Notes: generated by a model from the sequence alone, not told the origin. Shown: positions 37,151-45,686, counted from the first letter of the stretch. The stretch is DNA of 64,000 nt from Labrys sp. WJW (GCF_001676615.1 NZ_LYXZ01000006.1:124001-188000), one strand, 5' to 3'. A program made the numbers and translations.

Positions 37151-37728
37151 CGGGAAACCTGTCGCGAGGGGCAGAGCATGACGAAGTAGCGCGCCGGCTC
37201 ATCGCCTGGATTGTGGAACATCACCAGCTTGTCGAGCCGCATATGCAGGCAATCGCCCGGCTCCAACGGAAAGGCCGCGCCATCGACCGTCATGGCGAGG
37301 CTGCCCGATTGCAACCAGACCAACTGGTCGAAGGAGGTTGCCTGCGGTTCGAAGGGGATCAGGGCGCCGGCTGGCAGCTCGACCTCGACAAGATCGAGGA
37401 TGCCATTGGCCGTGGCGGGCGAAACCGAGCGGCGCAGATAGCCGGTGGCCGGATCGCGCCAGAGCGACTGCTCGGCCCGCCGGGCCAGGGGGGAAGCCGC
37501 CGGTTCCACGGCGGCGAACAGGGTCGACAGGCTGACGCCGAGGCCGCCGGCGAGGCGGGCCAGCAATTGGGCGGTGGCGCTCGACTCGCCGCGCTCGATG
37601 CGCGAGATCATGGCGCGGCTGACCCCGCTGGCAGCAGCGAGCTGATCGATCGTCAGATGCATCTGGCCACGCAGGGCCTTGATGCGACCGCCCAACTCCC
37701 TATCGATGGTGATATCGCTTGATTCCAT
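37147..37728 (-). CDS. XRE-family regulator with C-terminal cupin domain
   Basis: 193 residues from ATG 37728. An HTH_3 domain (LGGRIKALRGQMHLTI, then LAAASGVSRAMISRIERG; about 12-65) is followed by a cupin (PFEPQATSFDQLVWLQSGSL, then LEPGDCLHMRLDK; about 110-180). Such regulators sense small molecules through the cupin. The alternate ATG at 37749 would place the start codon inside the 14-bp palindrome and upstream of the predicted transcription start, so 37728 is preferred. Confidence 0.88.
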   Translation of the reverse strand: MESSDITIDRELGGRIKALRGQMHLTIDQLAAASGVSRAMISRIERGESSATAQLLARLAGGLGVSLSTLFAAVEPAASPLARRAEQSLWRDPATGYLRRSVSPATANGILDLVEVELPAGALIPFEPQATSFDQLVWLQSGSLAMTVDGAAFPLEPGDCLHMRLDKLVMFHNPGDEPARYFVMLCPSRQVSR

Positions 37729-37734
37729 AATGTA

Positions 37735-37763
37735 AGAATATTTATCCACTATAGTGGAGTCAA
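37735..37763 (-). promoter_or_regulatory. predicted sigma-70 promoter of the XRE-GNAT-GNAT operon
   Basis: Minus strand: -35 TTGACT (37763-37758), 17-base spacer, -10 TATTCT (37740-37735). The -35 differs from consensus at one position. The expected transcription start falls at or within a base or two of the ATG at 37728, implying a leaderless mRNA. The spacer contains the 14-bp palindrome. Confidence 0.6.
37745..37758. promoter_or_regulatory. perfect 14-bp palindrome, probable XRE operator
   Basis: TCCACTATAGTGGA is perfectly self-complementary and lies within the -35/-10 spacer of the XRE promoter, 86 bases before the divergent HxlB-like gene. Binding there would block RNA polymerase, consistent with autorepression and perhaps shared control of both directions. 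Confidence 0.65.
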
Positions 37764-37843
37764 GTTCGCAGAGCCCTGTTGCAGATCGGCTGGCATGAGC
37801 CTAGAACCTAGTTCGTTTTCTTAAGCAACAAATTGGACCTGCC

Positions 37844-38407
37844 ATGTCGGAGACCATTCCCGCCCTCAGCCTGCGTGCACTCGATGATCTTGCCGCGGTG
37901 GTGAAGGCCCTCCCTGACGATGCGGCCGACGGCTTGATCGAAGCCCTCGCCACGGCAGGACGCATCGCCATCTACGGCGCCGGGCGCGAGGGGCTGCAGA
38001 TGCGGGGCCTGGCCATGCGCCTGTTCCATCTCGGGCTCGACATCCATGTCGTCGCCGACATGACGGTGCCGCCGATCGGTCAGGGCGACCTCCTCTTCGT
38101 GTCGTCCGGCCCGGGGGCTTCCAATATCGGCGATGCCTTGATCGGCGTCGCCCGCAAGGCCGGAGCCAAGGTTGCGGTGGTCACGGCCCAGCCCGAGGCG
38201 CGCACGCCCAAGCTCGCCGACATCGTCTTCACCGTTCCGGCCCAGACTATGGCGGATGACCGGGGCGGCGGGGTTTCGGTGCTGCCGATGGGCTCGCTGT
38301 TCGAGACGGCGCAGATGCTGGTCTTCGAGATCATCGTGCTGAAGCTGCGCGATCGTCTCGGCGAAACCGCCGAGACGATGCGGGCGCGCCACACCAATCT
38401 GGAGTGA
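37844..38407 (+). CDS. SIS-domain protein, 6-phospho-3-hexuloisomerase (HxlB)-like
   Basis: 187 residues. GRIAIYGAGREGLQMRGLAMRL, VSSGPGASN and the C-terminal GSLFETAQMLVFE region match HxlB, which isomerises 3-hexulose 6-phosphate to fructose 6-phosphate in the ribulose monophosphate pathway. No HxlA (hexulose-6-phosphate synthase) gene is in the window, so the substrate may be another phosphosugar. Divergent from the XRE operon and separated by the 14-bp palindrome. Confidence 0.82.
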   Translation: MSETIPALSLRALDDLAAVVKALPDDAADGLIEALATAGRIAIYGAGREGLQMRGLAMRLFHLGLDIHVVADMTVPPIGQGDLLFVSSGPGASNIGDALIGVARKAGAKVAVVTAQPEARTPKLADIVFTVPAQTMADDRGGGVSVLPMGSLFETAQMLVFEIIVLKLRDRLGETAETMRARHTNLE

Positions 38408-38412
38408 TGCCG

Positions 38413-39963
38413 TCAGGCCGCCGGCGAGGCCTGATCTTTGAGAAAGGCCGAGACGGCGTCTGAAAAATCATAGCCGTCGAAGGCCGAAAGCGGCACGCCG
38501 TGCTCGACCAGGGCCCGCGCACAGCCGACATAGTCCTGCGGCACGATGCCGGCGATATCCTCCGCCTGGCTGGCATAGGAAAGCGTGCCGAGGACATTGT
38601 TGCCGAAGCCGTGCTCGGTGCGCCAATCGGCTCCCTCCTCCAGGAGCAGCCGCAGCATGGCAGCATCGCCCTGGAACATCGCCTTGTTCAGGGCGGTCGC
38701 CGACCATTCATGCTCCTTCACCTCGCGGGGCCAGCCCAAAGCGAGCATGACGCGGACGGCCTCGATCGCACCATTGCCGGCCAGCAAGGGCAGGGTTCGC
38801 AACTGCCTCTCGCTGAGGCGGCCGAAAATGTCCGGCTCATTGGCGAGGATTTCAGCCGCGGTCGCCCGGTCTGCCCTCGTGCAGGCCGCGACGAAGGCCT
38901 CTTCCCGCGTGAGGTCTTCCTCGACACCCAGCGCCTTGAGCATCTCGATCACGTCGGTGCGGCCCTGCTCCTGGGCAAAGCGATAAAGGCTCATGCCGTC
39001 ATCGCTGGTCGCGCGCAGGTCGGCGCCGGCATCCAGCAAGGTTCGGATATGGGCGGCGGAGCGCCCCCGCAGGATGGCATGGTGGATCCAGGACCGTTCC
39101 CTGGCATCGCCGCCATGGGCGAGCAGCAGCCGGAGCGTGTCGAGCTTGTCGAAATCGAGCACGCGGCCCAGCGCATTGGTGCCGGTGACGCGCGCGCCGG
39201 CCGCGAGCAGCAGGCGGGTACCGACGTCGTCGGAACTTTCGACGGAATGATAGAGGGATTCGTTGTCGTTGGGATCGGCGCCAGCCTCGATCAGCAGCCG
39301 GATCATCGCCTCGTCATGGGTGCGCCCGGCCGCGCCATAGAGCACGGAAAGCGGCGAATCCGGCCAGCGCGGGTCCGTCCAGGTCGCGTTGACGTCCGCG
39401 CCATGGGCGAGCAGCACGCGGGCGCAGGCGAGCAGCTTCATCTTGAAGCCCGGCTCGCGGATGAGGCCGGAATGGCTGACGCCGATCAGGGGAGGCATGG
39501 CGAGCGGGCCGCCGCTGCGGTTCGCGAAGGCAGGATCCTCGGCGATGAGGGCCCTGAGCCGAACCTCGTCACCGGTGATGCAGGCGAGCCAGGGGTCCTG
39601 CGCGAACAGGGCCGGCTGTTCGGTGAGGGTGCGGTGCGCCAGATGACGCTGGGCCGCATTGCCCTCCAGCACCCAGGCGAGCCAGGTTCGCAGTCTTTCG
39701 GCCGTGGCGCTGCGCGTCCACTCGACATAGTGCTTGAGCTCGCTCCAGGACCGGAAGCCGTAATCACGCGCGATGACGGACTGGGCGTCATGCAGAGCGA
39801 GCTCGCGGCCAGCGAGCCTTGCCGGATCGACGCTGCGGGCCGAGGGCAGGCTTTCGGCAAAATGGCGAAGGGCCTCGCTCTCGCCATTGCGGGCGGCGCG
39901 CAGGAGCTGCTTGGCCTGGTTCTTGAGGTGCGAAAGGTCGGGCGAAACCGGAAGGGTCTTCAT
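38413..39963 (-). CDS. ankyrin-repeat protein
   Basis: 516 residues from ATG 39963 (GGAGG upstream; frame open to 40008). Multiple ankyrin repeats are visible, for example DARERSWIHHAILRG, ADPNDNESLYHS and GADLRATSDDGMSLY. No signal peptide or enzyme domain is recognised, so it is probably a protein-protein interaction scaffold. Its 3' end lies five bases from the convergent HxlB-like gene. Confidence 0.82.
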   Translation of the reverse strand: MKTLPVSPDLSHLKNQAKQLLRAARNGESEALRHFAESLPSARSVDPARLAGRELALHDAQSVIARDYGFRSWSELKHYVEWTRSATAERLRTWLAWVLEGNAAQRHLAHRTLTEQPALFAQDPWLACITGDEVRLRALIAEDPAFANRSGGPLAMPPLIGVSHSGLIREPGFKMKLLACARVLLAHGADVNATWTDPRWPDSPLSVLYGAAGRTHDEAMIRLLIEAGADPNDNESLYHSVESSDDVGTRLLLAAGARVTGTNALGRVLDFDKLDTLRLLLAHGGDARERSWIHHAILRGRSAAHIRTLLDAGADLRATSDDGMSLYRFAQEQGRTDVIEMLKALGVEEDLTREEAFVAACTRADRATAAEILANEPDIFGRLSERQLRTLPLLAGNGAIEAVRVMLALGWPREVKEHEWSATALNKAMFQGDAAMLRLLLEEGADWRTEHGFGNNVLGTLSYASQAEDIAGIVPQDYVGCARALVEHGVPLSAFDGYDFSDAVSAFLKDQASPAA

Positions 39964-40172
39964 GGTGCCTCCATGTGCGCAGAGCCGAAGACCCGCAATC
40001 GGCTGCACAGGGGCAGGTCGTCCTGATATTCGGTATGTGAGGGGGCTGAGCCCTTCCCGCGGGTCCGGAGGCGTCTCGCAGCGCCGAAGCGGAGCTTAGG
40101 GCGTTTCTTGTCCGGAGGGAAGTCCCGACCAGCCGTGCAGCGATCGGCTTTCTTCGGGAAGATCGGTGGTCG

Positions 40173-40838
40173 CTATGCTCCGGCGAGGCGGGATTTGCCG
40201 AGCGACGCCATGAGATCGCCGAAGCGTTCGCCCTGGATGGCGACATGGGCGCGCAGATGGTCCGCGGCGCGCTGGGTTTCGCCCGCGCGGATGGCGGCGA
40301 CGACCGCTTCATGCTCCTCCTGCGAGGTCTTCATGCGGTTGCGCACGCGCAGTTGCAGGCGGCGGAAGGGCGCCAGGCGCTTGTTGAGGGCCAGGGCCTG
40401 GCCTGCGAGGAACGTGTTGCCGCCGGCGCGATAGATGATGCGGTGAAAGATCTCGTTCTCATAGTAATAGGCGTCGGGATCGCCCCTGGCGGCTGCCTCC
40501 TGGCAGGCAGCCAAGGCCGCGACGAGTGCTTTTTCGTCCTCGGCGAGAAGACGGCGGGCGGCAAGGCGGCCGCACATCGCCTCCAATTCGGCCATGACCT
40601 CGAACATTTCCATGAGCTGGCTGGGGTCGGGCGCACTCACGACGGCGCCGCGCCGCGCCCGCAATTCCACCAGACCGGCGGCGGCGAGTTGCTGGAGCGC
40701 TTCTCGGATCGGTGTGCGCGACACGCCGAAACGCTCGGCAAGGGACACTTCGTCGAGACGCTCACCCGGCTTCAACTGGCCGGTGGCAATCTCGTCCTCG
40801 ATCGAATCCCGCAATTGGGTGGCTCGGCGCTCGGTCAT
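40173..40838 (-). CDS. GntR-family (FCD-type) transcriptional regulator
   Basis: 221 residues from ATG 40838 (frame open to 40943). The HTH (SLAERFGVSRTPIREALQQL, about 32-51) and a C-terminal helical FCD domain with metal/ligand-like positions (NEIFHRIIYRAG) are visible. It follows the Tat-amidase gene on the same strand and is the likely regulator of it through a GTATAC-type palindrome at 42619-42628. Confidence 0.88.
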   Translation of the reverse strand: MTERRATQLRDSIEDEIATGQLKPGERLDEVSLAERFGVSRTPIREALQQLAAAGLVELRARRGAVVSAPDPSQLMEMFEVMAELEAMCGRLAARRLLAEDEKALVAALAACQEAAARGDPDAYYYENEIFHRIIYRAGGNTFLAGQALALNKRLAPFRRLQLRVRNRMKTSQEEHEAVVAAIRAGETQRAADHLRAHVAIQGERFGDLMASLGKSRLAGA

Positions 40839-40939
40839 AGGCCCATATCGCGCCTTCTGCCGATGCCGGCAAGCCGTGATTGCCTTCACGGCGCCGCGAA
40901 GGGCGAGGCATGCCGGTTCGGCCGCCTCGCCTGTTGGCG

Positions 40940-42541
40940 TCATGCCGGCTTGAGCGCCGGCGGCAGCCTGTTCTGTGGCCAGCCGGTGGCCTGCTCATAG
41001 GCGTAGGCGAGCTGCAGCACGGACATCTCGGCATGGTTGCGGCCGACGAGCTGCATGCCCATGGGCAGGCCGCGTTCGTTGAAGCCGACAGGCACGCTCA
41101 TCGCCGGACAGCCGGACATGGTCACCGGGATCACCACCTCCATCCAGCGATGATAGGTATCCATCGCGCGGCCGTTGACTTCCTTGGGCCAATGCGTGGT
41201 GGCGTCGAAGGGGAACACCTGCGCCGACGGCAGGATGAAATAGTCGTAGCGCTCCATGAAATTGCGGACCGCTTGATACCATTGCGTGCGTGCGGCGGCG
41301 GCATCGGAGAGCTGGACGGCACTGAGCTTGAGATAGTTCTCGATCTCCCATTGTGCCTCGGGCTTGAGCAAGGCGCGCTTGGCCGGATCGTCATAGAGCA
41401 CCTTCAGGCCGGAGCCGGTCTGCCAGGCGCGCAGCGGCAGCCAATTGCGCCAGACATTCTCGATCGGATAATCGGGCCTGGCTTCCTCGACGGTGCAGCC
41501 GAGCGTTTCGAAGGTCTTGAGCGCCGTCTTGCACAGCTCGAGCACGCCCGGCTCGAAGGGCAGATAGCCGCCACAATCACCGAGCCAGGCGATGCGCATG
41601 CCCTTGAGATCGCGCTTCAGGGGCTCGGTGAAACGCGTGGGATCCTCATGGAGCGAAAGCGGTGCGGCAGCGTGATAGCCCGACTGCACCGCGAGCAGCA
41701 GGGCGAGGTCCGAGACATTGCGTGCCATCGGTCCGTTCACGCCCAGCGCGGCGTCGAACACGTCGGCGCCCGGCGAGGGCACCCGCCCGAAGGAGGTGCG
41801 GAAGCCCAGCACATTGTTGAAGGCCGACGGATTGCGCAGCGAGCCGGCATGGTCGCTGCCATCGGCGACCGGCAGCATGCGCATCGCGAGGGACACGGCG
41901 GCCCCGCCGCTGCTGCCGCCGGAAGTCTTGCTGTGATCATAGGCGTTCAGGGTAGTACCGAAGACCTGGTTGTAGGTCTGCGATCCCAGCCCGAACTCCG
42001 GCGTGTTGGTCTTGCCGACGATGATGCTGCCCGCGCGCTTCATGCGGTCGACGAAGATCGCGTCGGCCTTGGGAATGCGGTCCTTGAACAGGGGCGAGCC
42101 CTGCGTGGTGCGGATGCCCTTGGTGTCGGCCAGGTCCTTGATCGCCTGCGGGAAGCCATGCATCCAGCCGGCATAGTCGCCACGGGCGAGCTGGGCGTCG
42201 CGCTCTCCGGCCTGCTTGATGAGGTCGCCGCGCTCCTGCCGTGAAACGATGGCGTTGACGGTGGGATTGAAGCGGTCGATGTGATCGAGATAGGCCGTCA
42301 TCACCTCCACGCAGGAGATGGATTTCGACTTGATCGCTTGCGAGAGCGGGATGGCATCCATCATCACGATGTCTGAGGGCGCTGTTTTCGCCAGGGCCGG
42401 GCCAGGCCGGGCCGCCTGGCCGACAAGAGCGGCCGATGCCGCGCCGGTCAAACCCTTCGCGCTCAGATTCAGGAAACCGCGTCTGCTGAAGCCACGCTCC
42501 TGCGTGGGTTGCGACGTGCCGCCGCGTTGCTTGCTGGCCAT
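40940..42541 (-). CDS. amidase with Tat signal peptide
   Basis: 533 residues, SD AGGAGGT before the ATG. The N-terminus has SRRGFLNL (about 19-26) and a long hydrophobic/Ala-rich stretch ending in ALAK, predicting Tat export. The amidase triad is visible as AIKDL (Lys), GGSSGG and GSDHAGSLR (nucleophile Ser). An exported amidase would act on an amide outside the cytoplasm; substrate unknown. Regulated probably by the downstream GntR gene. Confidence 0.87.
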   Translation of the reverse strand: MASKQRGGTSQPTQERGFSRRGFLNLSAKGLTGAASAALVGQAARPGPALAKTAPSDIVMMDAIPLSQAIKSKSISCVEVMTAYLDHIDRFNPTVNAIVSRQERGDLIKQAGERDAQLARGDYAGWMHGFPQAIKDLADTKGIRTTQGSPLFKDRIPKADAIFVDRMKRAGSIIVGKTNTPEFGLGSQTYNQVFGTTLNAYDHSKTSGGSSGGAAVSLAMRMLPVADGSDHAGSLRNPSAFNNVLGFRTSFGRVPSPGADVFDAALGVNGPMARNVSDLALLLAVQSGYHAAAPLSLHEDPTRFTEPLKRDLKGMRIAWLGDCGGYLPFEPGVLELCKTALKTFETLGCTVEEARPDYPIENVWRNWLPLRAWQTGSGLKVLYDDPAKRALLKPEAQWEIENYLKLSAVQLSDAAAARTQWYQAVRNFMERYDYFILPSAQVFPFDATTHWPKEVNGRAMDTYHRWMEVVIPVTMSGCPAMSVPVGFNERGLPMGMQLVGRNHAEMSVLQLAYAYEQATGWPQNRLPPALKPA

Positions 42542-42582
42542 GGGACACCTCCTCGATCAACCTTCTGGATGAGGTTGTGTCC

Positions 42583-42603
42583 ACACATTGTCAGACTATG
42601 TGT
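42583..42603. promoter_or_regulatory. 21-bp imperfect palindrome upstream of the Tat-amidase gene
   Basis: ACACAT-T-GTC-A-GAC-T-ATGTGT reads as a near-perfect palindrome with 18 of 21 positions symmetric, 42-62 bases upstream of the amidase ATG. It resembles a dimeric regulator site; together with the GTATAC palindrome it may be bound by the GntR protein or another factor. Confidence 0.45.
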
Positions 42604-42618
42604 CTCTTATCAATTAAG

Positions 42619-42628
42619 TTGTATACAA
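42619..42628. promoter_or_regulatory. TTGTATACAA palindrome, probable GntR operator
   Basis: A perfect 10-bp palindrome of the type bound by FCD-class GntR regulators (GTATAC core), 78 bases upstream of the amidase start in an AT-rich gap. The GntR gene lies just downstream of the amidase. Confidence 0.55.
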
Positions 42629-42815
42629 AAATATCAATCAATAATACATAAATGGCATTTACTTATGCAGTAAGCAAACCAAGATTTTGCGATGCGCGCG
42701 CTACGCGTAAGAGCATGATTGCTGCGTGGCGTGAATGATGCGGCAGGACAACTGAATTGCGGCCGCAATGTCGGGTTGATGCCGGGGATCCCGAAGGCCT
42801 GCCCTGGCGGCGCGG

Positions 42816-43292
42816 TTATCCCCGGTCTTCGACCAGTGCCGCCAACTGCCCAATCACCGTACCCCAACCGTCATGGAAGCCCATCTTTTCATGCAAAGCG
42901 CGATCGGCGTTGCTCTTGTGCATGACATGGGCGCTGTAGTCGGTCCCGTCCGGGTGGTCGGCGAAATCGATGATCGCCGTGATGAAAGGCTGTTCGGCAG
43001 GGCGCCAACCGCCGGTGAGCGCATTGGTGAACACGATGCGCCGCTGATCGTCGACGGTCAGGAAGCAGGCGTCGAGATGGGGCTGGAAGGCGCCGCCATC
43101 CTCGCTGATCCGGGTCACGAAGGCGCCGCCGGGCGACAGGTCCATCTCGACGACCCGGCATCGGGCTGGGGCCGGCACCCACCATTGCTCGAAAAGGGCG
43201 CGTTGGGTCCAGGCCTGCCACACGGTGGCCCGCGGAGCCTTGATGATCCGGGTGATCTGGAGGTCGCGTTCGGGATCGAAGCGGCGGCTCAT
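42816..43292 (-). CDS. SRPBCC/AHSA1-domain protein
   Basis: 158 residues from ATG 43292. The strand-helix pattern ITRIIKAPRATVWQAWTQ and FEQWWVPAP is typical of the AHSA1/CalC-like START fold, which binds hydrophobic ligands. The start overlaps the ArsR stop by four bases (ATGA), the classic ArsR-SRPBCC operon. Function unknown; ligand binding is inference. Confidence 0.87.
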   Translation of the reverse strand: MSRRFDPERDLQITRIIKAPRATVWQAWTQRALFEQWWVPAPARCRVVEMDLSPGGAFVTRISEDGGAFQPHLDACFLTVDDQRRIVFTNALTGGWRPAEQPFITAIIDFADHPDGTDYSAHVMHKSNADRALHEKMGFHDGWGTVIGQLAALVEDRG

Positions 43293-43633
43293 GTCGGCTG
43301 TTCCTTGTCGCGCATGGAAGCGACGACGCGTTCCAGCCTGTCGGTTCGGCCTTCCCACACGGCGTGTTGCGCGGCCAGCCAGCCCTCGACGGCGGCAAAA
43401 GCCTGTTTTTCGATGGTGCAGGTTCGTACGCGTCCGTGCTTGCGGGTGCTGATCAGGCCGGTACCTTCGAGCATGCGGATATGCTTCATGAAGGAGGGCA
43501 GGGCCATGTCGAAGGGCTCGGCGAGGTCGCTGATGCTGGCCGGTCCCTGCCCCAGGCGCCCGAGCACGGCACGACGAGTTGGATCCGCCAGGGCCAGGAA
43601 GATCTCGTCGAGCTGCTCGGTACGATAAGCCAT
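43289..43633 (-). CDS. ArsR-family transcriptional regulator
   Basis: 114 residues from ATG 43633 (frame open to 43705). The winged HTH (LADPTRRAVLGRL, then SISDLAEPFDMALPSFMKHIRMLEGTGL, written about 14-60) matches ArsR-type regulators of the SdpR-like class that lack obvious metal cysteines. Paired with the SRPBCC gene, which it likely controls. Upstream lies a long low-gene-density gap. Confidence 0.87.
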   Translation of the reverse strand: MAYRTEQLDEIFLALADPTRRAVLGRLGQGPASISDLAEPFDMALPSFMKHIRMLEGTGLISTRKHGRVRTCTIEKQAFAAVEGWLAAQHAVWEGRTDRLERVVASMRDKEQPT

Positions 43634-43933
43634 TAGGCTAAGTATCAGATCGGTGTCCGACCTGCAAGGACCTCGTCCGGCCATGGCTCCGAACCCGGCT
43701 GCCAAATATGCAATTCAAACAATTTGAATAATAATTGTGACTCGAAATCGAGCGCACAAGCGTATTGACGATTGCCATGACCTTCAGTCTCGATAATATG
43801 AAGGTATGAGTGACGGAAGGTAGTTGCGTGTCGAGGGCCCAAGCGGATCGATCAATGTGTTAACCGTCTCAACCGAAACAAGCGACGTGTTGGTAACTGG
43901 GCAGGCTGGTACCAGACTGAATTGGAGGAAATA
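43634..43933. other. AT-richer intergenic leader region
   Basis: About 300 bases without a listed gene between divergent ArsR and the small ORF. A possible plus-strand promoter reads TTGCCA (about 43781) with a 16-base spacer and TAATAT; this would give a leader of roughly 130 bases for the small ORF at 43934. The longer open frame on the minus strand has no codon or motif support. Confidence 0.4.
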
Positions 43934-44029
43934 ATGTCCTGGTTGGTTTGCATCCTCCTATATTGCTTATCTTCCTCGATCATGGCTTCTTTGCTTGGGC
44001 AATTGCTGCGTGAAGAACGCGTGTCCTGA
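43934..44029 (+). CDS. predicted 31-residue small hydrophobic peptide
   Basis: ATG at 43934 is preceded by a strong Shine-Dalgarno GGAGGAA with about five bases to the start. The peptide begins MSWLVCILLYC and ends with a charged LLREERVS; residues 3-25 are hydrophobic enough for a single membrane helix or signal-like segment. It is too short for standard gene calling. I recognise no family. The excellent ribosome site in an otherwise empty AT-rich gap is the main support. Confidence 0.45.
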   Translation: MSWLVCILLYCLSSSIMASLLGQLLREERVS

Positions 44030-44188
44030 ATGTGAACGCATTCCAAGAATTTCTTTCCTTCTTGAAGGCAGAAGCCAACCCCTCCATCGCAATTGCATGA
44101 ATCAACGCGCCGGCCTTTGATGGTGACGGGGCGTGCCCTCGGCACGGCATCACCCGCCCACGGTCCATAACAGCCTTCAGGTATCGAC
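44030..44188. other. gap between small peptide gene and hydrolase
   Basis: About 160 bases. A small inverted repeat CAAGAA/TTCTTG occurs near 44040-44065 soon after the small ORF stop; there is no clear T-run. Otherwise I see only the region preceding the hydrolase start. Confidence 0.35.
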
Positions 44189-44830
44189 ATGGCGCTGCGC
44201 TTCCTCACGAACGGCCCCGAGGATGCAGGGATCACCCTCTTGCTCGCGCATGGCGCTGGTGCACCGATGGATTCGGCTGCCATGTCCGCCAGCGCCGAGG
44301 CACTCGCTGCGGCCGGATTGTGCGTTGCCCGGTTCGAATTCGACTATATGGCGGCCCGGCGCCAATCGGGCGTCCGCAAGCCGCCGCCGCGCGCCGAGAC
44401 GCTCGAAGGCGAATATCGCGCTGCCATCGAGGCCTTCGGGGCGGAAAGGCCGCTTGTCATCGGCGGCAAATCGATGGGTGGCCGGGTCGCCAGCATGATC
44501 GCCGACGACCTCCATGCCAAAGGCCGCATCGCGGGCCTGCTGTGCCTCGGTTATCCCTTCCATCCCATCGGCAAGCCGGGGCAGTTGCGTACGGCGCATC
44601 TCGCCGGTTTGCGCACGCCGGCTCTGATCGCCCAGGGGACGCGCGATCTTTTCGGCACGAAGGAAGAGGTTGCGTCCTACGCCCTGTCACCCCGCATCGA
44701 AATCCTGTGGCTGGAGGATGGCGACCACGACCTCAGGCCGCGCAAGGCCGTTTCCGGCTTTTCGGCCGCCGACCATCTCAAGACCATGGCGACGGCCGTC
44801 GCGGCGTGGGCCTCGCGTCTCACCGCCTGA
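44189..44830 (+). CDS. alpha/beta hydrolase (KANL3/Tex30-like)
   Basis: 213 residues. Opens TLLLAHGAGAPMD (oxyanion loop), has the nucleophile elbow GGKSMGGR (GxSxG, about 92-98) and a C-terminal EDGDHDLRPR with the catalytic His. This is the small bacterial Tex30/dienelactone-hydrolase-like family; substrate unknown. Converges with the next hydrolase, 9 bases apart. Confidence 0.85.
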   Translation: MALRFLTNGPEDAGITLLLAHGAGAPMDSAAMSASAEALAAAGLCVARFEFDYMAARRQSGVRKPPPRAETLEGEYRAAIEAFGAERPLVIGGKSMGGRVASMIADDLHAKGRIAGLLCLGYPFHPIGKPGQLRTAHLAGLRTPALIAQGTRDLFGTKEEVASYALSPRIEILWLEDGDHDLRPRKAVSGFSAADHLKTMATAVAAWASRLTA

Positions 44831-44839
44831 TCTGCCCGA

Positions 44840-45646
44840 TCAGGACGGCAGCTTTCCAAGAAAGTCGAGCACCGCCCGGTTGAAGAGCGCCGGCCGCTGC
44901 AGCGGTGCGAAGTGGCTCACGCCCGGCAGAATGGTCAGCCTCGCACCGGGAATGGTGCGGGCGAGATAGGCGGCATGGTCGGGGCGGATGAACTCGTCAT
45001 GCTCGCCCAGCACGATTTCGACCGGCACATCGATCGCGCCTAGGTCGCTCGCGCTGTAATTGGGCTGGGTGCGCATCATCTCGCTGACGGCGGCGACGAA
45101 AGGCTCGAATCCATCGGGCGTGGCTGAGAGCGAGGCATAGTCCTGGCGGTGCCGGGCAAAGCAGCGATCGAGCGCCGGGCTGGGCTCCATCGCCTTGGTG
45201 CCGCTGGGATCCATGTTGCAGGCGAAGAAAAACACGCCTGCCGCGCGTTCCGGGTGCTCGGAGGCCAGTACCAGGGCAACACAGGCGCCGTCGCTCCAGC
45301 CGACGAAGCGGGCCTTGTCGAGACCGAGCCGATCCATCACCGCCCGCACGTCCGAGGCCATCAGTTCATAGGAATAGGGCCGGTCGTCCCGCGTGCTGCG
45401 GCCATGGCCGCGGCTGTCGACCAGCACCACGCGATAGCCGGCGGCCCGCAGATCCTGCAATTGGTAGCCCCAGTTGCCGGCATGGCCGAGGCCGCCATGC
45501 AGCAGGACCACCGGCGGCCCGTCGCCATAGGACGCGTGCCAGATGCGGGCGCCGTCATGCTCCAGCCAGCCCTCCACATCGGCCGGCGGCAGCGGTGGTG
45601 CGCCATAGGCGTGGAAATGGCTGAGATCATCGTCTTGCGTGCTCAT
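44840..45646 (-). CDS. alpha/beta-fold hydrolase
   Basis: 268 residues from ATG 45646 (frame open to 45736 through a repeat). VVLLHGGLGHAGNW is the oxyanion HG loop, VGWSDGA (about 104-110) the nucleophile elbow with Ser, and GVSHFAPLQ supplies the C-terminal His. An esterase/epoxide-hydrolase-like enzyme, substrate unknown. A repeat element lies just upstream. Confidence 0.87.
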   Translation of the reverse strand: MSTQDDDLSHFHAYGAPPLPPADVEGWLEHDGARIWHASYGDGPPVVLLHGGLGHAGNWGYQLQDLRAAGYRVVLVDSRGHGRSTRDDRPYSYELMASDVRAVMDRLGLDKARFVGWSDGACVALVLASEHPERAAGVFFFACNMDPSGTKAMEPSPALDRCFARHRQDYASLSATPDGFEPFVAAVSEMMRTQPNYSASDLGAIDVPVEIVLGEHDEFIRPDHAAYLARTIPGARLTILPGVSHFAPLQRPALFNRAVLDFLGKLPS

Positions 45647-45686
45647 CGCCGTCCCTTTCCGTCCCGATGCAATCCGAAGGTCCCGG

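Noticed and set aside
43852..44283. 143-residue minus-strand frame in the gap after ArsR
   Set aside because: Overlaps the start of the hydrolase gene, contains no motif and no good ribosome site; the small plus-strand ORF has better support.
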